A stretch of 25,630 bases of DNA from IMG/VR virus record IMGVR_UViG_3300005613_000376, positions 1 through 25,630 of that record; one strand, 5' to 3'. A program made the position numbers and the translations under genes. Under the pieces are notes generated by a model. The model was given only the letters and a program-made list of their open reading frames with translations, was not told where the DNA came from and made no database searches. The stretch is from a virus. This document shows, piece by piece, positions 20,806 to 25,466 of this stretch; the stretch's first letter is position 1; every line of letters starts with the position of its first letter.

Positions 20806-21195
20806 GATTTCAGCCTCGAATGAACAAACGTCGTTTTCCTCGACACATTTTTTGATTTTTTCTCCAAGGTCAAGTCGAGCATACCAACCTAACATGTTCC
20901 GAACATTTCTTTCAGTTCCTAACATAATGTTGTGTTTGTCCTCAAAATACTTACACATCATTTGATGGTTCCAACCCATATTTTCTTCAAAAAATGTATC
21001 AAGTATTTTTTTATGTTCTCCTAATGCTTTTTTACATTTGGAGATACCTTTTTTGATGTCCTCTAGATTATCCTTATCAAAAGTATAATGTAAATAATCC
21101 GAGTGACCCTCGACGCCAAAAAAGTCAGCGTCATTGCTTGATTGAACAGCAAACATAAATTTGCCTTCAATGTCTCCACTATAGTATCGTCCCAT
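20803..21195 (-). CDS. Conserved hypothetical phage protein
   Basis: 130 residues from MGRYYSGDIEGKFMFAVQSS. This start is chosen because GGAGGATACAAA precedes it; a longer frame from 21237 runs into the promoter. 'SNDADFFGVEGHSDYLHYTF' and 'CKKALGEHKKILDTFFEENM' follow, ending 'CVEENDVCSFEAEI'. I recall 'MGRYYSGDIEGKFxFxVQSSxDADFFG' from marine phages, function unknown. The acidic, Cys- and aromatic-rich sequence suggests a compact soluble protein. It is expressed leftward from divergent promoter C and ends at the shared terminator. Confidence 0.7.
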   Translation of the reverse strand: MGRYYSGDIEGKFMFAVQSSNDADFFGVEGHSDYLHYTFDKDNLEDIKKGISKCKKALGEHKKILDTFFEENMGWNHQMMCKYFEDKHNIMLGTERNVRNMLGWYARLDLGEKIKKCVEENDVCSFEAEI

Positions 21196-21216
21196 TTTGT
21201 ATCCTCCTTTTTTTAG

Positions 21217-21247
21217 TTGACTATATCCCATGATCATATAAAGTCAA
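21217..21247. promoter_or_regulatory. Divergent promoter C with exact ATATCCCATGAT
   Basis: Inverted TTGACT (21217-21222) and AGTCAA (21242-21247) are 19 bases apart, the same spacing as promoter B. Leftward: TTGACT-16-TATAGT. Rightward: TTGACT-16-TAAAGT, or TATAAA at a spacing of 14. The exact 12-mer ATATCCCATGAT occupies 21223-21234. It drives 21195 leftward and 21282 rightward; both messages share the GGAGGATACA ribosome site. Confidence 0.65.
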
Positions 21248-21281
21248 TACATAACCATAAATAAAAATAGGAGGATACATT

Positions 21282-21638
21282 ATGGGATATACTAACTATT
21301 GGACTTATAAAAAGCCCTTTGATAATAACGAGTGGTCAAAAATAAAAGATGAATACGACTACATCGTTGAAAACTTTGATGGAACTATCATCAAAAACGA
21401 GACCCCAGTTAAACACAAAGATGAAGTAATTGTCTTTAATGGTGTAGGGGCAAACTCTCATGAAACATTTGTCTTGTTTAAAGATTTTACGAAGCGAGAC
21501 AGAAGTTATGAGGGGCAAGACTTAGGTTTTGATTTTTGCAAAACTAATCGAAAGCCCTATGATCTCGCCGTTTGGCATATGTTAACATTTGCTAAAAATG
21601 TTAATGATGATAAAATCGAAATAAGGAGGGATCGATAA
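21282..21638 (+). CDS. Conserved phage protein starting M-G-Y-T-x-Y-W
   Basis: 118 residues. 'MGYTNYWTYKKPFDNNEWSK' at the start, 'VIVFNGVGANSHETFVLFKD' in the middle and 'DLGFDFCKTNRKPYDLAVWH' near the end belong to a family I recall in many phages and some bacteria ('MGYTHYW...HExF...FDFCKTxRKPYD'). The invariant His-Glu, Phe-Cys-Lys-Thr and Pro-Tyr-Asp suggest a functional site, but no activity is known to me. GGAGGATACATT precedes the ATG. Its stop shares a base with the next start (TAATG). Confidence 0.75.
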   Translation: MGYTNYWTYKKPFDNNEWSKIKDEYDYIVENFDGTIIKNETPVKHKDEVIVFNGVGANSHETFVLFKDFTKRDRSYEGQDLGFDFCKTNRKPYDLAVWHMLTFAKNVNDDKIEIRRDR

Positions 21639-21883
21639 TGAGTAATAATAAATTATGGCTTGATAAGGTGCGAAAGCACCTTGTCGGGCAAACGATAACA
21701 GATGTCAAATGGTTAAGTCCCAAAGATACCGAAAAATATTTCGGATGGGATACTCAACCTTGTGAAATCTTTTTATCAAATGGCGTTGTCCTAACGCCTC
21801 AATCGGATGACGAAGGCAACGACGCAGGAGCAATTGCAACGACTATTGACGACTTGCCAATTATTCCAGTTTTTAGAGATTAA
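21638..21883 (+). CDS. Conserved hypothetical protein, coupled to upstream gene
   Basis: 81 residues. 'LWLDKVRKHLVGQTITDVKW', 'CEIFLSNGVVLTPQSDDEGN' and 'DLPIIPVFRD' form a pattern I recall in small phage proteins of unknown function: a helical start, a short beta sheet, an acidic 'SDDEGNDAGA' loop and a 'PIIPV' end. It is coupled by TAATG to the M-G-Y-T-x-Y-W family gene. It ends shortly before a terminator. No enzyme motif can be named. Confidence 0.7.
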   Translation: MSNNKLWLDKVRKHLVGQTITDVKWLSPKDTEKYFGWDTQPCEIFLSNGVVLTPQSDDEGNDAGAIATTIDDLPIIPVFRD

Positions 21884-21889
21884 TTAAAA

Positions 21890-21922
21890 ATAAAAAAAAA
21901 GGGGGCGATTACTCGCCCCTTC
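21890..21922. terminator. Terminator between convergent genes
   Basis: GGGGCGA (21902-21908) pairs with TCGCCCC (21913-21919), loop TTAC. On the minus strand the stem is followed by a run of at least nine T, so it is a strong terminator for the gene 21944-22624. On the plus strand the tail TTCTTCCC is weaker but may also end the rightward operon. Confidence 0.8.
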
Positions 21923-21943
21923 TTCCCGCTTGGAAGGATACAG

Positions 21944-22624
21944 TTAAGCGGAAACCGTGAAACCGTATTTGTCTTTTTTTGCTCGACCCTTAGCAAGTAA
22001 ACCAACAACCACATTTGATTTATTTTTAAATCGCATGTCATGTAAATCACCGTTGATCACTTTGTATTTCTTATAAAGCTTCGGCAACTTATCTTTAAAG
22101 ACAACCGCGACTGGTGACTTTTTAATTAGTTTAAAAGCTTCCTTCTCATTAGTTTCGGATCGTGAAAAGGTTAAATGGTAATTGCCAGGCTGATTGTCAT
22201 GGATCCGGTTATCTCCCTTTGTATAGTCGTAGAATGTCACTGTCGGGAAATGGTCCATTAAATTTTTACCCTGATACAAATATTTTTCCCAGGGTAAGTC
22301 GGACGTACCATTCAAACGGATCGCCAGTTTCATTTTTTTCTTTTTAGCCCGGCGTAATAGTGTAGTTATATCACTATGCAGCTCAGCCAAAAATTTATTA
22401 CGATCTTTAAAAAAGGCCAGTGTTTTATTTATTCGGGCCGATTGGACCGATCGCATTTGACCTCGGCCAGCTTTATATAAACAGCCGTCAATACAGCCAG
22501 GCGAAGCCCAGGGACAAACATTTTTGCCGCTAGTTTTATGAGGCGCCAGGTATAGGATCCCGGTTATCACCCCGTATTTCATAGACTTAATTGTTTTCCA
22601 ATTAGTATTTACTTGTAGTAACAT
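21944..22624 (-). CDS. Cys-cluster protein, DUF7227-like
   Basis: 226 residues. 'LYLAPHKTSGKNVCPWASPG' and 'CIDGCLYKAGRGQM' give Cys37, Cys44 and Cys48 (C-x6-C-x3-C). Alternating strand-like segments follow: 'KLAIRLNGTSDLPWEKYLY', 'TVTFYDYTKG', 'YHLTFSRSETNEKEAF', 'VAVVFKDKLP', 'VINGDLHDMRF' and 'VVVGLLAKGRAKKD', in the order of a TIM barrel. I recall this as DUF7227. Three closely spaced Cys at the barrel mouth recall iron-sulfur or radical SAM-like proteins, but the spacing is not C-x3-C-x2-C and no activity is established. Promoter D lies upstream with GGAAGGATATATG. Confidence 0.7.
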   Translation of the reverse strand: MLLQVNTNWKTIKSMKYGVITGILYLAPHKTSGKNVCPWASPGCIDGCLYKAGRGQMRSVQSARINKTLAFFKDRNKFLAELHSDITTLLRRAKKKKMKLAIRLNGTSDLPWEKYLYQGKNLMDHFPTVTFYDYTKGDNRIHDNQPGNYHLTFSRSETNEKEAFKLIKKSPVAVVFKDKLPKLYKKYKVINGDLHDMRFKNKSNVVVGLLAKGRAKKDKYGFTVSA

Positions 22625-22654
22625 ATATCCTTCCTTTGTTTTAGTTATCCCACG

Positions 22655-22682
22655 AATATAAGACTATAAATATAAATGTCAA
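22655..22682 (-). promoter_or_regulatory. Promoter D with degenerate element downstream
   Basis: Minus strand TTGACA (22682-22677), 16 bases, TATATT (22660-22655). A 9/12 version of the shared element (plus-strand TTATCCCACGAA, about 22645-22656) overlaps the -10 and the start region rather than the spacer. It would drive the Cys-cluster gene starting at 22624. Confidence 0.55.
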
Positions 22683-22691
22683 CTAAAAAAT

Positions 22692-22946
22692 TTATTGATA
22701 ATTAGGAACTGGTAACTCGTCAGGGCCAACCTGGTTTTCATAAACCCTGGCCTGAAGCTGCACGTCGTACCGGTCACTGTCCCGGTCAATTGCTGGCCTT
22801 AGCCTGGTGAGGGCTGCTTTGAGCTTTTCTTTAGTTTGAAAAGCGATCCTAATGTCCCGGTGTTTTGCACCAGCTGTGTAATACCAGCCTCCTTCTTCAT
22901 GGCCACCGAAAGCCCGGTAAGTTTGGTATATAGATATAAAATACAT
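22692..22946 (-). CDS. Small conserved protein with E-E-G-G-W motif
   Basis: 84 residues. 'YQTYRAFGGHEEGGWYYTAG' near the N-terminus matches a pattern I recall in phage and plasmid proteins ('YGGPEEGGWWY'), function unknown. The rest, 'IRIAFQTKEKLKAALTRLRP' and 'SDRYDVQLQARVYENQVGP', is helix then strand. G+C is clearly higher than in its neighbours (35 of 60 bases at 22741-22800), and it uses CGG/CTG/GCC codons seldom seen nearby, suggesting recent transfer. GGAAGGAAATATG precedes the start, beyond a long structured leader. Confidence 0.65.
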   Translation of the reverse strand: MYFISIYQTYRAFGGHEEGGWYYTAGAKHRDIRIAFQTKEKLKAALTRLRPAIDRDSDRYDVQLQARVYENQVGPDELPVPNYQ

Positions 22947-22972
22947 ATTTCCTTCCTTTCTAAACTAGTGAC

Positions 22973-23195
22973 CCCGACCCAGGCTACCGGGTCGGGATCG
23001 ATTAGTATGGGTCCTTACACCACTTTACTAATTTTACTCCTGGGGTGTCCCGGCTCAAGGCTACGACTAGACCAGAAGCACGGCCGGGTCATTGCCTATA
23101 GGGTAACCCGGCCTTCGACCAGTAAAAATTGTCTGTGTTAACTTTTTACGGGTCGAAGGCATCGACGGTTAACTCGGTCAAAAGTCGACCGTCGA
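22973..23195 (-). ncRNA. Candidate structured RNA or leader with four stem-loops
   Basis: The 348-base gap between genes holds four perfect inverted repeats: 22973-22980 with 22989-22996 (8 bp); 23082-23089 with 23106-23113 (8 bp, GGCCGGGT/ACCCGGCC); 23111-23120 with 23151-23160 (10 bp), continued by 23122-23128 with 23143-23149 (7 bp); and 23162-23169 with 23188-23195 (8 bp). Stems 2 and 3 share three bases and so compete or stack. G+C reaches 36 of 60 bases at 23041-23100. Promoter E (23286-23259) points leftward into it, so it would be transcribed as a leader of about 300 bases before 22946 or as a separate RNA. The strand follows from that promoter. No convincing coding frame was found in it. 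I do not recognise a known RNA family. Confidence 0.5.
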
Positions 23196-23258
23196 CCCAT
23201 TCGTAGTCGATCAAAAACAGGAGCTATAAAAAAGTTTTAAATCGAACTACCAATTATC

Positions 23259-23286
23259 CTTTTATCATCATGGGAGATAGTGTCAA
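23259..23286 (-). promoter_or_regulatory. Promoter E with element in its spacer
   Basis: Minus strand TTGACA (23286-23281), 16 bases, TAAAAG (23264-23259). The spacer contains ATCTCCCATGAT, 11/12 identical to the shared element and in opposite orientation to that in promoter A. It lies just beyond the nuclease stop codon (23295) and would start a transcript running through the stem-loop region toward 22946. Confidence 0.55.
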
Positions 23287-23294
23287 CTATTTTT

Positions 23295-23669
23295 TTATAA
23301 ATTTTTTAAAAAATTTTTTAAATTTTGCCAGTTCACCGGCTCCCGTAATACGCGAATCGGTGGATCGGAAAGAGGGTCACGGGTTGAGGGTCTCGGTTTG
23401 AAAAGTTTTAGCGCTCTCTCCTTGGGTACGGAAACCAGGATAAAAACGCGTCCACCATGTTTTAATCTGGTATAAATCCAGACCTTCTGGAAGCGACTTA
23501 GCTTACCTCGGCTTACCTTTAATTCGATCCATCCTTCAACGCCTTCGATACAGTAATTTATGTCAGGAACGCCTTGAATTGTACTTGTTTCTATTCTTTG
23601 AAAGTGCGCGTCTTTTATGTGTTTTTTTATTCTTTGGTACAACTTTGATTCGGCTTTTTTCAACGCCAT
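23295..23669 (-). CDS. PD-(D/E)XK nuclease, VRR-NUC-like
   Basis: 124 residues. 'HFQRIETSTIQGVPDINYCI' then 'GVEGWIELKVSRGKLSRFQ' gives the pattern Glu27 ... Pro-Asp36 ... Glu49-x-Lys51, the metal site of the PD-(D/E)XK fold. 'QKVWIYTRLKHGGRVFILVS' is the usual following helix and strand of VRR-NUC-type phage endonucleases, which cut branched or flap DNA. The C-terminus is a short basic tail ending in Asn/Leu/Lys. The first 107 bases overlap the end of the metallopeptidase-like gene in another frame. It probably acts in phage replication, recombination or host DNA breakdown. Confidence 0.75.
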   Translation of the reverse strand: MALKKAESKLYQRIKKHIKDAHFQRIETSTIQGVPDINYCIEGVEGWIELKVSRGKLSRFQKVWIYTRLKHGGRVFILVSVPKERALKLFKPRPSTRDPLSDPPIRVLREPVNWQNLKNFLKNL

Positions 23670-24009
23670 CTAGACCTCCTGAAATAGCATTTTGTAGGTA
23701 GGGTAAAAACCACTTATTATCTCTTATAACTTGGGATATAGAATTAGCAAGTGCATTTACAGTTAACTCCTCGCTATCGTCTTTTGAAAGGGCTCCACCA
23801 TCAGAATTTAGACCAGTTTGATACACACATCCGTGCAAAACTTCATGTAAAAGGGTGTTGGCCTCCTGTCTTGGGGTCATTCCTTTAGCGATTTCAATGA
23901 CTGAAGAAGAAGCTTTAAACTCACCTAATGCATCATTTTGTTTTTGAGGGGTGAAATCGACCTTCTGAATTTTTATATCGTCGTATCCTATTTTTATCTT
24001 TTTTTTCAT
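23563..24009 (-). CDS. HExxH metallopeptidase-like protein
   Basis: 148 residues. 'RQEANTLLHEVLHGCVYQTG' contains His55-Glu56-x-x-His59, and 'DSEELTVNALANSISQVIRD' supplies Glu80/81 as a third ligand, in the manner of small zinc peptidases. The N-terminal part 'IKIGYDDIKIQKVDF' and 'LGEFKASSSVIEIAKGM' is the usual beta sheet before the helix. I recall the family from phages, with no known substrate. Residues after about 113 are very basic and are encoded in the 107-base overlap with the nuclease gene, so they may be an extension beyond the domain. AGAGGTGAAAGTAAATG gives a good start. Confidence 0.7.
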   Translation of the reverse strand: MKKKIKIGYDDIKIQKVDFTPQKQNDALGEFKASSSVIEIAKGMTPRQEANTLLHEVLHGCVYQTGLNSDGGALSKDDSEELTVNALANSISQVIRDNKWFLPYLQNAISGGLDGVEKSRIKVVPKNKKTHKRRALSKNRNKYNSRRS

Positions 24010-24157
24010 TTACTTTCACCTCTACTGAACCAACAGAACTTCCTATCAAGTGCCCGTTGTGGATCTCGTGAAATAAATTCCACCAATCTCTCTCAGTCTT
24101 TAGATTCTTTAATTTCTTCTGCTGGGACTTCGACAACATTGGCTTGAGGTATTTCAT
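23933..24157 (-). CDS. Possible small protein filling the gap before the metallopeptidase
   Basis: 74 residues. Only the middle (about residues 22-50, 'ERDWWNLFHEIHNGHLIGSS') lies outside neighbouring genes. It overlaps the small terminase end by 65 bases and the metallopeptidase start by 77. The Trp-Trp and His-rich middle looks like real protein sequence. A later start is possible because the first 20 residues fall inside the terminase gene. No clear ribosome site. Weakly supported. Confidence 0.35.
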   Translation of the reverse strand: MKYLKPMLSKSQQKKLKNLKTERDWWNLFHEIHNGHLIGSSVGSVEVKVNEKKDKNRIRRYKNSEGRFHPSKTK

Positions 24158-24587
24158 CCTGTAGTTTTTTTATTTGATCTATTAACTCCTCTTTACTCAT
24201 TGAGGATAAATCTTCAACTTTTATTTCAGCCCGGTCAACATAAAAACCAGCAGCTTGACCTAATCTAAATTCAGCGTTTACAGCTGCAGCATACTGGCCT
24301 TTGCCTTCAGCTTTTTTCGATAATGTTTCTAATCTTTTTAAATGTCTCAAGTAATCTTTGAAGTAACCAGATTTTTGGTCCCGAATAATTTCCATGTATG
24401 AAACCACGGCTGGATTTAAATCAGGGTTAGTTAAATTCGATCCTGTCTTAGAAGCAATTGCTTTGCTATACCCGGCCTTCTCGGCAGCTTCAGTTTTAGA
24501 CATGTCTGGATAATTGGCTACATAAATCTCAGCAAATTGTCTTTGTTTCGGTGTGAGCTTGGCTCCTAATCGGTTTAATCGTTTCAT
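24093..24587 (-). CDS. terS: Terminase small subunit
   Basis: 164 residues. 'LTPKQRQFAEIYVANYPDMS' then 'KTEAAEKAGYSKAIASKTGS' is the N-terminal helix-turn-helix of small terminases, followed by 'NLTNPDLNPAVVSYMEIIRD'. The middle is helical (oligomerisation) and the C-terminus acidic (EVPAEEIKESKD), as expected for binding the large subunit. It recognises the packaging site on phage DNA. It lies about 5 kb from the large subunit gene, in the early-type region; the two are usually adjacent. A 10-bp inverted repeat stands just upstream. No strong ribosome site; the context is ATAATAATAAACCATG. Confidence 0.82.
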   Translation of the reverse strand: MKRLNRLGAKLTPKQRQFAEIYVANYPDMSKTEAAEKAGYSKAIASKTGSNLTNPDLNPAVVSYMEIIRDQKSGYFKDYLRHLKRLETLSKKAEGKGQYAAAVNAEFRLGQAAGFYVDRAEIKVEDLSSMSKEELIDQIKKLQDEIPQANVVEVPAEEIKESKD

Positions 24588-24606
24588 GGTTTATTATTAT
24601 CACAAG

Positions 24607-24632
24607 TATACGATGAACGCTATCATCGTATA
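24607..24632. promoter_or_regulatory. 10-bp inverted repeat upstream of the small terminase
   Basis: TATACGATGA (24607-24616) and TCATCGTATA (24623-24632) with a 6-base loop. On the plus strand it is followed by AATTTTTT, so it could be an intrinsic terminator for rightward transcription; no plus gene ends here. As DNA it could be an operator, 20 bases upstream of the terminase start. Just to the right, TACTATA occurs twice (24647-24662 region). Confidence 0.5.
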
Positions 24633-24695
24633 AATTTTTTCAGTCTACTATAGGTACTATATAGTAAAACTACCTCTAACACGAAAAAAAGGTAA

Positions 24696-24782
24696 AAAGT
24701 ACGCTGAAACCAGAATAAGTTAAATAATCCTTATAAAATGCGGTTTATTTTGTCAGCGTAGTAGGCTGAAAGTACGCTGAAA
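24696..24782. repeat. 14-bp direct repeat with inverted copy (non-coding)
   Basis: AAAGTACGCTGAAA occurs at 24696-24709 and exactly again at 24769-24782, 73 bases apart (about seven helical turns). An inverted half TCAGCGTA at 24753-24760 pairs with TACGCTGA at 24773-24780 as an 8-bp stem. A GC-rich cluster with GCGGC/GCCGC hairpin potential follows (24792-24830). No gene was found between 24588 and 24860. The iterated arrangement could be a protein-binding array, for example packaging or replication sites. Confidence 0.5.
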
Positions 24783-24860
24783 TTCTGGGAACGGCAGCCG
24801 AAATGCGGCAACCGCCGCACAATAGCCGCCAAATATGACCACACTGTGGCAAAAATACAA

Positions 24861-24965
24861 CTAAATTCCGCCGTAAAATAATAAGGTTATAAGAGATTTT
24901 AATAGACCAATTGCAATTGGTGTCATCATTAAAACCGCCAAACCAGTAAATATAAATAAAAACAT
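24861..24965 (-). CDS. Possible 34-residue hydrophobic membrane peptide
   Basis: MFLFIFTGLAVLMMTPIAIG ... ends 'LLFYGGI'. Almost wholly hydrophobic, enough for one long or two short membrane helices. It has no Shine-Dalgarno sequence, but promoter F ends only about seven bases upstream, so a leaderless message is possible. It is the only frame of interest between 24588 and 25158. A chance frame in AT-rich DNA is a real alternative, although the clean hydrophobic content is suggestive. Confidence 0.35.
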   Translation of the reverse strand: MFLFIFTGLAVLMMTPIAIGLLKSLITLLFYGGI

Positions 24966-24971
24966 ATAGCT

Positions 24972-25000
24972 TATTTACATGGGATATATAAATTTGTCAA
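24972..25000 (-). promoter_or_regulatory. Promoter F with element in its spacer
   Basis: Minus strand TTGACA (25000-24995) and a weak TAAATA (24977-24972), spacing 17. ATATCCCATGTA, a 10/12 match to the shared element, lies at the end of the spacer and into the -10. It is oriented toward the hydrophobic peptide frame and the small terminase. Confidence 0.45.
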
Positions 25001-25090
25001 ACAAATAATTTTATGATAAATTTTAATTAAGTTTTTATCTTTCATAGAAACTTTCTCTTTACAACAAAAGGATCAATATGACCTAGAACA

Positions 25091-25104
25091 GGGGCTTCGG
25101 CCCC
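25091..25104. other. Short GC hairpin with UUCG loop on plus strand
   Basis: GGGGC-TTCG-GCCCC. It lies in the non-coding stretch 24966-25158, in which I otherwise see only promoter F. No T-run on either side. The stable loop orientation is opposite to all nearby genes, so its role is unclear. Confidence 0.4.
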
Positions 25105-25158
25105 CGTCACCCGTTCACCGTGCTAATGTGTACGTATTGCGGAGACCAGTATTTTAAT

Positions 25159-25263
25159 CTATAATTCAACTGTGGTTAGGCGTCTATGGTTTTGATTGTT
25201 TTTTACTTGTCCATGGATGACTAATTTTTCTCCATTGGGTGGGGAGTATTTATTATTTTTCAA
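25159..25263 (-). CDS. Possible 34-residue peptide with TTG start
   Basis: The frame (L/M)KNNKYSPPNGEKLVIHGQ continues to 'HRRLTTVEL' and a stop. The TTG overlaps the TGA of the DUF7220-like gene (TTGA) with GGAG upstream, as in coupled translation. Amino-acid composition looks protein-like ('GEKLVIHGQVKN'). The start is non-standard and the frame short, so this is tentative. No function can be proposed. Confidence 0.35.
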   Translation of the reverse strand: MKNNKYSPPNGEKLVIHGQVKNNQNHRRLTTVEL

Positions 25264-25466
25264 TCCTTTCTTGCTCCCCACCTCTTAAACAATAATCTCC
25301 ACAACCAAGAACGAAACAAAGAAATAACGGTGAAAATAATTGCGATTTGAAAGCTTTCAAAAATCGTTGGGTGCAAGTCAAAAAACGGAAAAATATATAA
25401 TTGGATTAAAGTCGAAAGAAGAAGTCCACTGCCAACATCAATTGCAGCTTCAATGAAGGATCTCAT
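25260..25466 (-). CDS. DUF7220-like small membrane protein
   Basis: 68 residues. 'MRSFIEAAIDVGSGLLLSTL' with 'IQLYIFPFFDLHPTIFESFQ' and 'IAIIFTVISLFRSWLWRLLF' forms two membrane helices (about 10-30 and 40-58) with the FP-F-x-L-H loop between them. I remember this pattern as DUF7220, found in phages and proteobacteria, with no established function. A basic tail (FKRWGARKD) would stay in the cytoplasm. The start directly follows the TAG of the upstream gene, so the two are coupled. Confidence 0.75.
   Translation of the reverse strand: MRSFIEAAIDVGSGLLLSTLIQLYIFPFFDLHPTIFESFQIAIIFTVISLFRSWLWRLLFKRWGARKD

Noticed and set aside
22836-23141. Plus-strand frame of 101 codons crossing the stem-loop region
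   Set aside because: It begins antisense to the E-E-G-G-W gene and its composition follows the GC-rich inverted repeats. No ribosome site and no recognisable domain.
23111-23160. GGTCGAAGG looked like the T-arm of a tRNA
   Set aside because: No acceptor stem, anticodon arm or correct spacing could be built around it on either strand. The bases instead pair as a long hairpin.
24640-24665. ACTATAGG / TACTATATAG doublet on the plus strand as a phage promoter
   Set aside because: No plus-strand gene lies downstream up to the window edge, so a rightward promoter would have no target.
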